Numbered from the stretch's first letter, positions 23,788-33,021 are shown. The stretch: DNA of 37,092 nucleotides from Companilactobacillus nantensis DSM 16982 (GCF_001435815.1 NZ_AZFV01000027.1:1-37092), one strand, 5' to 3'. The notes: a model not told the origin generated them from the letters alone. Numbers and translations: made by a program.

Positions 23788-23796
23788 ATTATAGCA
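23788..23796 (-). promoter_or_regulatory. Extended -10 promoter of exoA
   Basis: The minus strand reads TGCTATAAT, an extended -10 with a perfect TATAAT hexamer. No clear -35 is seen. Transcription would start near 23781, right at the GAGGTGA ribosome site. Confidence 0.55.
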
Positions 23797-23891
23797 TTAT
23801 TGTTAGGCTTGTTAGTTCGTTATGTATCTAACTATGTGATAAAATTATACGGTAAGTAATTGTAAAGTATTTGTAATAAAAAGGATGATGA

Positions 23892-24797
23892 ATGTTGAAT
23901 TTTCCAGTTGAAAAATTACCAAATATTGAATTTAAATTAAAAGAACCTTTAAGTAAATATACCTTTACCAAAACCGGTGGTCCAGCTGATACATTAGCTT
24001 TTCCCAAGACAAGAGAAGAATTGGTCGAGATTGTTGATACAGCGCGAGTAAATCAGGTGCCTATCACTGTTATTGGTAATGCCAGTAATTTGATCATCAA
24101 AGATGGTGGTATTCGTGGCGTTGTGATTATTTTGCCTAACTTCCATAAGATTGAGGTTTCCGATACTAAAGTTACAGCCGAAGCAGGCGCTACGATTATC
24201 AATACAACAATCGAAGCACAAAAAGCTGGTTTAACTGGTATCGAGTTTGCCGCAGGAATTCCCGGAAGTGTTGGTGGAGCAGTCTTTATGAACGCTGGTG
24301 CCTATGGTGGTGAAATTAAAGATTGTTTTGATACAGCTGAAGTTCTGATGCCAGATGGTCGAATTACAACGCTGACACATGAGGATATGGATTTTAGTTA
24401 CCGTCACAGTATCGTTCAGGAAGATGGCGGTATCGTTATAAGCGCTACGTTCAACTTAAAACGTGGCAACAAAGATGCAATCCAAGAGGAAATGGATCGT
24501 TTGAATGAATTAAGACGTTCAAAGCAGCCATTAGAATACCCATCATGTGGTAGTGTCTTTAAACGTCCCAAGGGACACTTCACTGGTCCACTAATTATCA
24601 AGGCTGGTTTGCAAGGCAAGATGGTTGGTGGAGCCCAAGTTTCAATGAAACATGCTGGATTTATCGTAAACGTCAAACATGCGACGGCAACAGATTATAT
24701 GAATCTAATTCATTTGATTCAAAAAATCGTTAAGGAAAAATTTGATGTTTCACTTCATACAGAAGTTCGTATCATTGGCGAAGACCAAAAAGATTAA
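23892..24797 (+). CDS. murB: UDP-N-acetylenolpyruvoylglucosamine reductase
   Basis: A 301-residue MurB. The FAD-binding segments [31 protein letters not shown] and [21 protein letters not shown] are clear. The catalytic Ser is in [10 protein letters not shown] and the Glu in HTEVRIIGE. It makes UDP-N-acetylmuramic acid, the second committed step of peptidoglycan synthesis. The lack of the extra Tyr loop seen in E. coli identifies the type II form usual in Firmicutes. ATG 23892 follows AAGGATG. It is a single-gene unit with a -10-like TGTGATAAAAT (23835-23845) upstream. Confidence 0.95.
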   Translation: MLNFPVEKLPNIEFKLKEPLSKYTFTKTGGPADTLAFPKTREELVEIVDTARVNQVPITVIGNASNLIIKDGGIRGVVIILPNFHKIEVSDTKVTAEAGATIINTTIEAQKAGLTGIEFAAGIPGSVGGAVFMNAGAYGGEIKDCFDTAEVLMPDGRITTLTHEDMDFSYRHSIVQEDGGIVISATFNLKRGNKDAIQEEMDRLNELRRSKQPLEYPSCGSVFKRPKGHFTGPLIIKAGLQGKMVGGAQVSMKHAGFIVNVKHATATDYMNLIHLIQKIVKEKFDVSLHTEVRIIGEDQKD

Positions 24798-24809
24798 GTT
24801 TCAATTGTA

Positions 24810-24849
24810 TAGGTCAATAAAGCCCATTTAAGTGGCTTATTGGCCTATA
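24810..24849 (+). terminator. Hairpin downstream of murB
   Basis: ATAGG.CAATAA.CC pairs with GG.TTATTG.CCTAT, starting 13 bases after the murB stop. The following sequence is AT-rich but lacks a clean T-run, so termination may be partial. Confidence 0.6.
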
Positions 24850-24863
24850 TGTATATAAATATT

Positions 24864-24928
24864 CCGCTTCCAAGAGCAAGAAATTTAGGTCTCACAGCAG
24901 GATTCATCTTTTTGTTTCCCGGAAGCGG
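24864..24928 (+). repeat. Deleted remnant of the structured repeat, copy E
   Basis: Ends CCGCTTCC (24864-24871) and GGAAGCGG (24921-24928) are perfect complements. The left side continues AGCAAGAAATTTAGGT, shared with copies A and C, and CACAGCAG recalls the inner junction, but the hairpins H1-H3 are gone. It lies between murB and the antiporter gene. Confidence 0.65.
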
Positions 24929-24977
24929 CAAAAATCAAATATTTCAAAAATAAAAAAAGAAACGGTAGGTGTTGTCT

Positions 24978-27104
24978 GTGGAAATACTTGAATCAATCAT
25001 TTTGATTCTTTCACTCTTAATTATTGCCAATATTGTAAGTCACTACTTTGTGTCGATTCCGCCAAGTTTGTTACAAATTGCTGCGGGAATTTTGGCTGCA
25101 TTGTTTATGCACGTAAAAATTTATGTTGATACAGAGTGGTTTTTGTTAGCGTTTATTGCCCCAATTCTGTTTAACGATGGAAATAACTTTCCAAAGCGAG
25201 AACTGTGGAAATTAAAGGGGCCGATTTTAGGAAACGCAATTGTTTTAGTTATTATCTCTACCTTGGTTGGGGGTGTTTTTGTCAAATGGCTTATCCCGAG
25301 TTTACCTTGGGCAACGGCATTCACGTTGGTGGCAGTTTTGTCGCCAACCGATCCGATTGCTGTGCAGTCAATTGCTAAAAAGGCACATATTCCTGACAAA
25401 TTGATGCATTTAATTAGTGGTGAAAGTTTAATTAATGATGCGTCGGGCTTGATTTGTTTTAAATATGGTGTGGCAGCCACTGTCACAGGAATGTTCTCAC
25501 TGAAGGATGCAACGATTGATTTCTTCCATATTTCAATTGTTGGTGCTTTAGTTGGTGCTGTGATGATTTGGATTTTCAATGGTGTCAGATTATATTTGAT
25601 GAATCAAGGTGTCGATGACTCAATTTTACATGCCATTATTCAGATTATTATTCCGTTTATTATTTATTATGTAGCTGAAGATGTTTTCGATGTTTCTGGA
25701 GTTGTTGCGGTTGTTATTGCCGGAATTTTAAATATTTCTTCAAATCGAAATCTCAGCAGTTTTACACCAGAAATTAAAATGGTTACCTCGAGGACGTGGG
25801 ATTTAGTTGTTTATGTCCTCAATGGGATCGTCTTTGTCTTGTTGGGAATTGAAATTCCGTTTGCCATGGAAGAATTAGTTCACAATGACAATATCAATAC
25901 GATTGGAGCTGTTTTCTTAGCATTCATCATTTGGATTATGTTAGTCGTGATTCGGGCAACCTGGAGTTACATCTATACAACGTTCTCTAATAATGGTGAT
26001 AATAAGATTGTTTTATGGTCCAAATCGCGGCTTGATGATTGCCTAATGTCAGGGATTTCAGGTGTCCGTGGCGCCGTTACGATGGTCGGTGTTTTATCAT
26101 TACCAATGACTATCAAGGGTGGTGGACCATTTCCAGCACGGACATTACTGTTATTCTTGGCTAGTGCAGTGATTATTTTTAGTTTGTTAGGGGCAACAAT
26201 TTTAATTCCTTTATTAACTAAAAATAGTGCACCAGTTGCTTATCGTGGTAACACCTTTGTTTCTGACGAAGACGATAATGATGACGATGAAGAAGAGGCA
26301 CCAGTTATCGTTAAATTAACGCAGGCTGAAGCTAGTCGGTTAATTTTGGAAAAGACAATCAAGAAATTACGTAGTGAAATGGATGATGGTGATACTGCTG
26401 TTTATTCATCAGTTATTGCCGAGTATTTGTATGATATTCGTAATTTGGGCATTCGTAACAGTAGTCCCAAAATGGCGAGTCATCAAATCAGTAAACGTCG
26501 TGTCAAAAGTAAAAAAGATGCTGAATTGTGGGACATTTGTTTCAATTGTGAATTAGAAGCAATTGATGAATTGTATACTAATCATGAAATCTCAGACGAA
26601 GCCTACGATATAGCAAATCGTAAAATTTCTAAATACAAGAAAGAAATTGTTCATCGTCGTTATAATTCAACGATTGAGTTTTTCTTGAGTTATTTCAGAA
26701 GAACTTATTTGCAAATTAGACGTTGGTTTTATCGTTCAGTTAAATATGACGATATGCAACAGATCAATCAAGACTCAATCAAGATTTCAACGGCAGGTGC
26801 TAAGCGAGCTTTAGCTAAGTTACAAGAATTAAGTCAATCAGATAATGATGATTTTACTGATAATTTAGTTTATATTTTCCAACGTCATTACGAAGATCGT
26901 TTGGAATTATTACAAGGTAAGTATCGTGGCCGGACACCGCAATTTAGTGGTGATCGGGCTGCGCTTGAAATTAAAGCCTTGAGTTATCAACGAGCTTTTG
27001 TTCAAGATATGTTGGAACAAGGTAAGGTTAGTAAGGCAACTGCCAATGAGTTGCGACAAAATATCAACTACAGTGAGGAAGTTATTAATATCGGAGCTGA
27101 TTAA
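24978..27104 (+). CDS. Na+/H+ antiporter, CPA1 (NhaP/NHE) family
   Basis: About 708 residues. GTG 24978 is chosen as start because GGTAGG lies eight bases before it. Residues 1 to about 425 carry about 12 membrane helices, with the CPA1 ion-binding stretches VLSPTDPIAVQ and GESLINDASGL. A long cytoplasmic tail follows, opening with an acidic run (SDEDDNDDDEEE) and rich in charged helices, probably a regulatory domain. It exchanges Na+ or K+ for protons for pH and salt control. The tail of about 280 residues is long for the family but is found in other lactic acid bacteria. It stands alone, upstream of the cda operon. Confidence 0.9.
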   Translation: MEILESIILILSLLIIANIVSHYFVSIPPSLLQIAAGILAALFMHVKIYVDTEWFLLAFIAPILFNDGNNFPKRELWKLKGPILGNAIVLVIISTLVGGVFVKWLIPSLPWATAFTLVAVLSPTDPIAVQSIAKKAHIPDKLMHLISGESLINDASGLICFKYGVAATVTGMFSLKDATIDFFHISIVGALVGAVMIWIFNGVRLYLMNQGVDDSILHAIIQIIIPFIIYYVAEDVFDVSGVVAVVIAGILNISSNRNLSSFTPEIKMVTSRTWDLVVYVLNGIVFVLLGIEIPFAMEELVHNDNINTIGAVFLAFIIWIMLVVIRATWSYIYTTFSNNGDNKIVLWSKSRLDDCLMSGISGVRGAVTMVGVLSLPMTIKGGGPFPARTLLLFLASAVIIFSLLGATILIPLLTKNSAPVAYRGNTFVSDEDDNDDDEEEAPVIVKLTQAEASRLILEKTIKKLRSEMDDGDTAVYSSVIAEYLYDIRNLGIRNSSPKMASHQISKRRVKSKKDAELWDICFNCELEAIDELYTNHEISDEAYDIANRKISKYKKEIVHRRYNSTIEFFLSYFRRTYLQIRRWFYRSVKYDDMQQINQDSIKISTAGAKRALAKLQELSQSDNDDFTDNLVYIFQRHYEDRLELLQGKYRGRTPQFSGDRAALEIKALSYQRAFVQDMLEQGKVSKATANELRQNINYSEEVINIGAD

Positions 27105-27159
27105 CGTACGCATTAGCATATATAAAATATGATGAACTTTTATAATTTTTATTGTTTGT

Positions 27160-27165
27160 TATAAT
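27160..27165 (+). promoter_or_regulatory. -10 element upstream of the cdaA operon
   Basis: A perfect TATAAT, preceded by TTGT, stands 28 bases before the cdaA start. The -35 (around 27137-27142) is poor. AAGGAG follows at 27180-27185 as ribosome site. Confidence 0.5.
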
Positions 27166-27193
27166 TAGTTCGAACTGCTAAGGAGCTAGAAAA

Positions 27194-28057
27194 ATGAATT
27201 TTATACCAAGCAATATTTTTACATGGCAGAATTTGGCTAACTTGGTTGATATCCTGGTAGTCTGGTATTTTCTTTACAAAGTTCTGTCAATGTTACGAGG
27301 AACCAAAGCGGTACAGCTTCTAAAAGGAATCGTGATTATTTTTGGTATAAAGCTTGTTAGTTGGGCTTTGAATTTACATACTGTTTCCTTTTTGATGGAT
27401 CAGTTAATCAACTGGGGGATTATCGTCATTGTGATAATCTTTCAGCCAGAGATTCGTCGAGGCTTAGAGCATCTGGGGCGAATGCCGCTCTTTAGTTCCA
27501 CGAGTAATGAAGAAGGTAGGACCAAAAATCACTTGATTGAAAGTCTAGATCAGGCGATTCAATACATGAGTAAGCGTAGAATCGGGGCGCTGATAACTTT
27601 GGAAATGAATACTGGTTTGGAAGAATATGTCGAAACCGGTATTGATTTGGATGCTGAAGTTACAGGAGCTTTGTTGATCAATATCTTCATTCCGAATACG
27701 CCACTACATGATGGGGCAGTAATTGTGCGAAACAATCGAATTTCGGTTGCAGCAGCCTATTTACCACTTTCAGAAAGTAATACGATTCCTAAGGAATTGG
27801 GAACTCGTCACAGAGCAGCGGTTGGTATTAGTGAAGTCACTGATGCTATTACAATTGTTGTTTCTGAGGAAACTGGTGGTGTAATGATCACTAGAAATGG
27901 GCACATGATGCTTGATCTTTCTCGTGAGGATTATCTAAAATATCTTCACGCACAACTAAAGGATCCCAATGAGAATGAAAATCACTCTCTACTAGATTTC
28001 TTTAAGATTGGTCGCAAGAAGAAGGAGGCCCAAGATGATAAAGAAGATAATAAATAG
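27194..28057 (+). CDS. cdaA: Diadenylate cyclase (c-di-AMP synthase)
   Basis: A 287-residue CdaA. There are three N-terminal membrane helices (to about residue 84), then the DAC domain with DGA (173-175, LHDGAVIV) and RHR (205-207, GTRHRAAVG), the two catalytic motifs. It joins two ATP into c-di-AMP, the second messenger that controls K+ and osmolyte transport and cell-wall balance. It is the first gene of the conserved cdaA-cdaR-glmM operon, and its 3' end overlaps the cdaR start by 23 bases. Confidence 0.96.
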   Translation: MNFIPSNIFTWQNLANLVDILVVWYFLYKVLSMLRGTKAVQLLKGIVIIFGIKLVSWALNLHTVSFLMDQLINWGIIVIVIIFQPEIRRGLEHLGRMPLFSSTSNEEGRTKNHLIESLDQAIQYMSKRRIGALITLEMNTGLEEYVETGIDLDAEVTGALLINIFIPNTPLHDGAVIVRNNRISVAAAYLPLSESNTIPKELGTRHRAAVGISEVTDAITIVVSEETGGVMITRNGHMMLDLSREDYLKYLHAQLKDPNENENHSLLDFFKIGRKKKEAQDDKEDNK

Positions 28058-29126
28058 TAATTATTTTTATGCCTTTATCGCCCTCGGTTGTGCCCTCTGG
28101 CTATTCTTTTTTGTAAGCAGTCCAGGCGTTGGGTCAACGAGAGATTCCAATCAATCGAATACTTCAACAGTTACAAAAAAGGTGACTTTAACAGTCCCTT
28201 TGCAGTTACAGGCTGACGTCGACAAGTATTATATAACCGGCTATCCTGAAAATGTGAAAGTTACTATTGAAGGTCCATCAGCACTTGTTACGGCAACTAA
28301 AAATACTCAGAATTTTAATTTATATTTGAATTTAAAAGATTTATCAATTGGCCAACATCGAGTCCAAATTAAAGAATCTGGCTTGAATAGTGAATTGACT
28401 TACAACATTAAACCGAAGTATGTCACTGTTAATATTCAACGTCGAGAAACTAAGAAATTTGCAGTTGATGTTGATTACAATAAAGAATCATTGGCAACTG
28501 GTTACGAAGCTGGTAAAACAGAGGTATCTCCTGATACTGTGACAGTTACTGGTGCAGCCTCTGAAATTGAAAAAATCAATAAAGTAATTGTTAAACCGAT
28601 TTTGCCTAAGGGAATAAAATCGACGTTTGATCAAGAAGTTTTAGTGCAAGCACTCGATAAAAATGGTAAAACTGTAAATGTTACATTGGATCCACAAACG
28701 GTACACGTTAAAATTCCAATTACAATCCAAAGCAAGCAAGTCTCGATTAATTTGAAACAACAAGGAAATTCTAATAACTCGAATTTCACACTTGAATCTG
28801 ATGTGAAAAATATCAGAATTTTCGGAACACAGTCTCAAATTGATGCAATCAATGATTCAGTGGATATTCCAGTTGATGTAAGTGATGTGACTGGAAATAC
28901 CAAGAAATCAATTGATTTGGGCAATGCTTTGGGGAGTAAAGTAGCGTTTACTGATCCAGAAACTATTAGTGTGTCGATCAGTACTGGTACGTCATCCAGT
29001 TCTTCGACCAACAGTAATAGCAGTACTAGTACGAATAGCTCTAATAGCAACAGTAGTAGTACTAACAATAATTCGAGTTCGTCCAATAACAACTCGACTG
29101 AAGATAATAATAATAGCGAACAATAA
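28035..29126 (+). CDS. cdaR: CdaA regulator with YbbR domains
   Basis: About 363 residues, starting at ATG 28035, six bases after AAGGAGG (28022-28028), inside the end of cdaA. An N-terminal membrane anchor (YFYAFIALGCALWLFFFV) is followed by several YbbR repeats outside the membrane (for example VTLTVPLQ...PENVKVTIEGP and VTVTGAASEIEKI). CdaR binds CdaA and adjusts its activity. The last 50 or so residues are nearly all Ser, Asn and Thr, a low-complexity tail that could reach into the cell wall; it is unusual for CdaR. Confidence 0.92.
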   Translation: MIKKIINSNYFYAFIALGCALWLFFFVSSPGVGSTRDSNQSNTSTVTKKVTLTVPLQLQADVDKYYITGYPENVKVTIEGPSALVTATKNTQNFNLYLNLKDLSIGQHRVQIKESGLNSELTYNIKPKYVTVNIQRRETKKFAVDVDYNKESLATGYEAGKTEVSPDTVTVTGAASEIEKINKVIVKPILPKGIKSTFDQEVLVQALDKNGKTVNVTLDPQTVHVKIPITIQSKQVSINLKQQGNSNNSNFTLESDVKNIRIFGTQSQIDAINDSVDIPVDVSDVTGNTKKSIDLGNALGSKVAFTDPETISVSISTGTSSSSSTNSNSSTSTNSSNSNSSSTNNNSSSSNNNSTEDNNNSEQ

Positions 29127-29147
29127 TACGCTGGGGGTAAGGTTTTC

Positions 29148-30500
29148 ATGACAAAATATTTTGGAACAGACGGAGTAAGAGGTATTGCAAATAAAGAATT
29201 AAGTCCTGAACTAGCATTTAAGCTAGGTCGTTTCGGTGGCTATGTTCTAACACAGCATTCAGAAAATAGCGACTCACGTCCACGTGTTTTAGTTGCTCGA
29301 GATACACGTATTTCAGGTCAAATGTTGCAATCAAGTTTGATTTCAGGACTACTTTCAGTCGGAATCGAAGTTTTAAATTTGGATGTTATCACAACTCCCG
29401 CCGTTGCATATTTAATACGTGCCGTTTCTGCTGATGCCGGAATTATGATTTCAGCATCACACAATCCTGCTGAAGATAACGGAATCAAGTTCTTTGGTTC
29501 AGATGGTTACAAGTTGCCAGATGACGTTGAAGACGAAATTGAAGAGTTATTGGATGCTAAAGAAGATACTTTGCCAAGACCATCAGCTGAAGGTTTAGGT
29601 AGTGTTTCTGACTATCCAGAAGGTGCTCAAAAGTATCTACAATTCTTGAAACAAACATTGTCAGATGATTTAAGTGGTATGAAGATTGTTTTGGACACAG
29701 CTAATGGTTCAACAAGTCGTTTAGCAAGTACATTATTTGCTGATTTGGGCGTTGACTTTGAAATCATGGCTTCACATCCAGATGGAATCAATATCAACAA
29801 GAATGTTGGTTCAACACATCCAGAAGAATTGGCAAAACGTGTTAAAGAATCAGATGCTGTTGCCGGATTAGCTTTTGATGGTGATGGAGACCGTTGTATT
29901 GCCGTTGACGCTGACGGAAATATCGTTGATGGGGATAAAATCATGTTCATTCTTGGTAAATATCTCCACGATGGTGGCCGTTTAAAGAAAGACACAATTG
30001 TTACAACAGTTATGAGTAATCTTGGTTTGTACAAAGCTATTGAAGCAAATGACATGAAGTCAGTTCAAACAGCCGTTGGTGACCGTCACGTTGTTGAAGA
30101 AATTCGTAAGAATAACTACAACATCGGTGGTGAACAATCAGGACACGTTGTTTTGTATGAATACATGAATACTGGAGACGGAATGTTAACAGGTATCCAT
30201 CTATTGCACGTTATGAAAGAAACTGGTAAGACATTAGCTGAATTGGGAGCACCTGTAAAGATTTATCCACAAAAGCTAGTTAACGTATCCGTAGCCGATA
30301 AAGAATCATGGGACAAGCATCAACCAATCCTCGACTCAATTAAAGCCGTAGAAGACGAAATGGCAGGGGATGGTCGTGTATTAGTACGTCCTAGTGGTAC
30401 ACAAGCATTGTTACGTGTTATGTGTGAAGCTCCAACAGAAGAAAAAGTTAACGAATATTGTGATCAAATCGTTGAAGTTGTAAAGAACGAATTAAACTAG
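29148..30500 (+). CDS. glmM: Phosphoglucosamine mutase
   Basis: A 450-residue GlmM. The phosphoserine is S104 in ISASHNP, the Mg-binding loop is DGDGDR, the sugar loop is GGEQSGH, and the phosphate loop is [12 protein letters not shown]. It interconverts glucosamine-6-phosphate and glucosamine-1-phosphate on the route to UDP-GlcNAc. It lies 21 bases after cdaR; GlmM also restrains CdaA activity in several Firmicutes. The terminator is at 30687-30732. Confidence 0.96.
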   Translation: MTKYFGTDGVRGIANKELSPELAFKLGRFGGYVLTQHSENSDSRPRVLVARDTRISGQMLQSSLISGLLSVGIEVLNLDVITTPAVAYLIRAVSADAGIMISASHNPAEDNGIKFFGSDGYKLPDDVEDEIEELLDAKEDTLPRPSAEGLGSVSDYPEGAQKYLQFLKQTLSDDLSGMKIVLDTANGSTSRLASTLFADLGVDFEIMASHPDGININKNVGSTHPEELAKRVKESDAVAGLAFDGDGDRCIAVDADGNIVDGDKIMFILGKYLHDGGRLKKDTIVTTVMSNLGLYKAIEANDMKSVQTAVGDRHVVEEIRKNNYNIGGEQSGHVVLYEYMNTGDGMLTGIHLLHVMKETGKTLAELGAPVKIYPQKLVNVSVADKESWDKHQPILDSIKAVEDEMAGDGRVLVRPSGTQALLRVMCEAPTEEKVNEYCDQIVEVVKNELN

Positions 30501-30537
30501 AGAGTGGAAGACGACGGTTAGATTTCGAGAGAGTGGA

Positions 30538-30640
30538 GCAAGGGCGGTCAGCTCCTGAGCCTTTTCGTAGAACTGTGAATCGCACGCCGAACTTGCGTGT
30601 GATTTACAGTTCTATGAAAAGCAGAGGGAGTTGCCCTTGC
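30538..30640 (+). repeat. Large 103-bp hairpin after glmM
   Basis: One almost continuous stem: GCAAGGGC (30538-30545) with GCCCTTGC (30633-30640), a middle segment around TTTTCGTAGAACTGT with its partner, and CACGC/GCGTG at the tip around a seven-base loop. The single-base differences between arms near the tip (three of them) are all G opposite T, so they pair as G-U in the plus-strand RNA. It differs in sequence from the A-D repeat family. Confidence 0.75.
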
Positions 30641-30686
30641 GGAACTCGTTTAAGAGCCACTGACTATATAAAAAAGTATTTAGAAT

Positions 30687-30732
30687 AAAAAAGAGATTGA
30701 GGAATAATCAAAAAATCCTCAATCTCTTTTTT
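30687..30732 (+). terminator. Terminator of the cdaA-cdaR-glmM operon
   Basis: A 17-bp perfect stem (AAAAAAGAGATTGAGGA with its complement) with a 12-base loop and a final T-run, about 190 bases after glmM, beyond the large hairpin. Confidence 0.9.
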
Positions 30733-30824
30733 GTTATGTTCAAAATTATTGATAAATGTATTTTTAAAATTCTGATATATTTTTTTGCATATTAATTTTA
30801 TTATTAATTACACTCAAAACGATT

Positions 30825-31007
30825 AATAAACTAGCCTCTGGGAGCAAGAAATTTAGGCAGCAGTGCAGGTGACGTTGGAGCTTTAGCTCCTACACCACGG
30901 GACGAGTTTTGAAATTCTCGTACTTTGTGAAGTTCAAAATCGACCTCGGAGACCTTGGCTCCGGGCGGTCCCCACAGCAACCTAAATTTCTTGCTCCCAG
31001 AGGCGGC
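30825..31007 (-). repeat. Structured intergenic repeat, copy C
   Basis: Minus orientation. P1 is a 24-bp perfect stem (30834-30857 with 30981-31004). P2 is GTCCC/GGGAC. In element orientation H1 is CGGAG/CTCCG with the same CCAAGGT loop as copy A. H2 is weaker at its tip. H3 is 30869-30875 with 30892-30898, where two of seven pairs are G-U in that orientation, with inner stem GAGC-GCTC (30878-30881, 30886-30889). The flank AATAAACTAGCC is at 30825-30836. Antisense to the flanking glmM and glmS genes. Confidence 0.87.
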
Positions 31008-31025
31008 ATCCAAACACAATGATAT

Positions 31026-31186
31026 ATACCATATCGTTAATATCGGTACATACCAACCGTACCAATTAATGAAAATATTAAACTTTTCTTGACAAAAATC
31101 CACTTGATTAGTATTCTAGTCATTGTCGCAAGATGATAAAGTTAATTCGATTGAACTATACCATTTAAAAATAAAGAACTATACCA
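31026..31186 (+). promoter_or_regulatory. Repeated TACCA motifs around the glmS promoter
   Basis: ATACCA or GTACCA occurs at 31026-31031, 31050-31055 and 31059-31064, and within the exact repeat GAACTATACCA at 31153-31163 and 31176-31186 (23 bp apart), so copies lie on both sides of the promoter. Such half-sites resemble those of GntR/HutC amino-sugar repressors (NagR/DasR class, GGTCTAGACC-like). They may couple glmS to amino-sugar level; the regulator assignment is inferred. Confidence 0.45.
31089..31117 (+). promoter_or_regulatory. glmS promoter
   Basis: TTGACA (31089-31094), a 17-bp spacer and TATTCT (31112-31117) make a strong sigma-A promoter, giving a leader of about 85 bases before the glmS start. 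Confidence 0.8.
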
Positions 31187-31209
31187 ATTTTAGAAAGGCA
31201 TTGATTACT

Positions 31210-33021
31210 ATGTGTGGAATTGTTGGAGTTATTGGAAATAATAAAACAACTGATATTTTATTAAACGGATTAGAGAAGCTTGAATACCGTGGTTACGATT
31301 CAGCAGGTATTTATGTTAACAATCAAAAAGGTAAAGATTTCTTAGTTAAAGAAGTAGGTAAAATCAGTAAACTAGAAAATGCTGTGACTGATGATGTTCA
31401 AGGACTTGTTGGAATCGGTCATACAAGATGGGCTACTCACGGAACACCAACCGTTGAAAATGCTCACCCACATTTCTCAGCCGATAATCGTTTTTACTTA
31501 GTTCACAATGGTGTTTTAACAAACTTTGAAGAATTGAAAACTAAATATTTAGCTGATGTTAAATTTAGCAGTCAAACTGATACTGAGGTTGCTGTTCAAT
31601 TAGTTGATCATTTCGCAAAAGAAGGGCTTGATGGCGAGGCTGCTTTTAGAAAAGCTCTTAGCTTGATTGAGGGTTCATATGCTTTTGCTATGGTTGACAA
31701 AGAACAACCTGATCGTATCTTTGTTGCTAAGAATAAGAGTCCGTTGTTGATTGGATTGGGCGATGGTTTCAACGTCATTTGTTCAGATGCAATGGCTATG
31801 CTTGATCAAACACATCAATTTGTTGAAATCCATGATGGTGAAGTTGTTATTCTCAAGAAGGGTTCTGTTGAAATCAGTAAACTTGATGGCACAGCCGTTC
31901 AAAGAGATCCATACACAGTTGATCTTGATGCTAGTGATATTTCTAAAGGTACTTATGAACACTACATGTTAAAAGAAATTGACGAACAACCAAATGTTAT
32001 GAGAAAGATTTCTCAAAATTATCTCAATGACGATGGAACAATGAATATTGATTCTAAGTTATTAGATGAGATGAAAAAGGCCGACCGTCTATACATTGTG
32101 GCAGCGGGAACAAGTTATCATGCCGGTTTAGTTGGTCAAAATATTTTTGAAAAAATTGCTGATGTACCAGTTGATGTTGAATTAGGTAGTGAATTTGGTT
32201 ACCACATGCCAAAACTTTCTAAGCATCCATTCTTCATCTTCTTATCACAAAGTGGTGAGACAGCCGATAGTCGTCAAGTTCTTGTTAAAGTAAACGAAAT
32301 GAATTTACCAAGTTTGACGATGACTAACGTTCCTAATTCAACACTTTCTAGAGAAGCAACCTTCACGATGGAATTATTAGCTGGACCAGAGATTGCGGTT
32401 GCTTCCACTAAGGCTTACACAGCTCAAATTGCCGTTGAAGCAGTCCTTGCTCAAGCTTTAGGACAAGCCAAAGGAATTGCCATTGCTAAAGACTTTGACG
32501 TTAAGAAACAATTGGCATTAGCTGCTAACGGTATTCAAACAATTGTTGACGAAAAAGCAACTATCAAACAATTGACAGCAGATTTTCTAACTGATCAGAC
32601 AGATGCTTTCTATATCGGTCGTGGAATTGATTATGCGTTGTCACTTGAAGCTGCCTTGAAGTTGAAAGAAATTTCATACATTCACGCTGAAGGCTTTGCT
32701 GCTGGCGAATTGAAGCACGGAACAATTGCTTTGATTGAAAATAATACACCGGTAATTGCTTATGTTAACGATGGTGTCGGTGCTAGTCATACACGTGGTA
32801 ATATTCAGGAAGTTAAAGCTCGTGGAGCACATGTTCTAGTGATTGCTAGTCAAAAATACGCTGAAGCAGGAGATCAAATTATCATCCCTGAAATTGACGA
32901 ATTGATCTCACCAATTATCAGTGTTGTACCAGCTCAATTGATTGCTTACTATGCAAGTTTGGCACGTGGTAATGATGTTGATAAACCTCGTAATCTTGCC
33001 AAAAGTGTTACGGTAGAGTAG
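31210..33021 (+). CDS. glmS: Glutamine-fructose-6-phosphate aminotransferase
   Basis: A 603-residue GlmS. The start must be ATG 31210, since the glutaminase nucleophile is the cysteine right after the initiator Met (MCGIVGVIG); the frame is open upstream but that part is leader. The N-terminal glutaminase domain is followed by two SIS isomerase domains (SQSGETADSRQ; ASTKAYTAQ) and the C-terminal KSVTVE. It makes glucosamine-6-phosphate from fructose-6-phosphate and glutamine. Ribosome site GAAAGG. The leader contains no recognisable glmS ribozyme core. Confidence 0.96.
   Translation: MCGIVGVIGNNKTTDILLNGLEKLEYRGYDSAGIYVNNQKGKDFLVKEVGKISKLENAVTDDVQGLVGIGHTRWATHGTPTVENAHPHFSADNRFYLVHNGVLTNFEELKTKYLADVKFSSQTDTEVAVQLVDHFAKEGLDGEAAFRKALSLIEGSYAFAMVDKEQPDRIFVAKNKSPLLIGLGDGFNVICSDAMAMLDQTHQFVEIHDGEVVILKKGSVEISKLDGTAVQRDPYTVDLDASDISKGTYEHYMLKEIDEQPNVMRKISQNYLNDDGTMNIDSKLLDEMKKADRLYIVAAGTSYHAGLVGQNIFEKIADVPVDVELGSEFGYHMPKLSKHPFFIFLSQSGETADSRQVLVKVNEMNLPSLTMTNVPNSTLSREATFTMELLAGPEIAVASTKAYTAQIAVEAVLAQALGQAKGIAIAKDFDVKKQLALAANGIQTIVDEKATIKQLTADFLTDQTDAFYIGRGIDYALSLEAALKLKEISYIHAEGFAAGELKHGTIALIENNTPVIAYVNDGVGASHTRGNIQEVKARGAHVLVIASQKYAEAGDQIIIPEIDELISPIISVVPAQLIAYYASLARGNDVDKPRNLAKSVTVE

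Noticed and set aside
28835-29149. 104-residue Leu-rich minus-strand frame
   Set aside because: Its Leu/Val runs are the complement of the Ser/Asn-rich tail of cdaR; not a gene.
30831-31103. 90-residue minus-strand frame upstream of glmS
   Set aside because: It coincides with repeat copy C and its flank, has no ribosome site, and its codons reflect the stem sequences.
31013-31209. Possible glmS ribozyme in the glmS leader
   Set aside because: I looked for the conserved ribozyme core and pseudoknot; the leader is AT-rich, about 85 bases from the promoter, and does not contain them.
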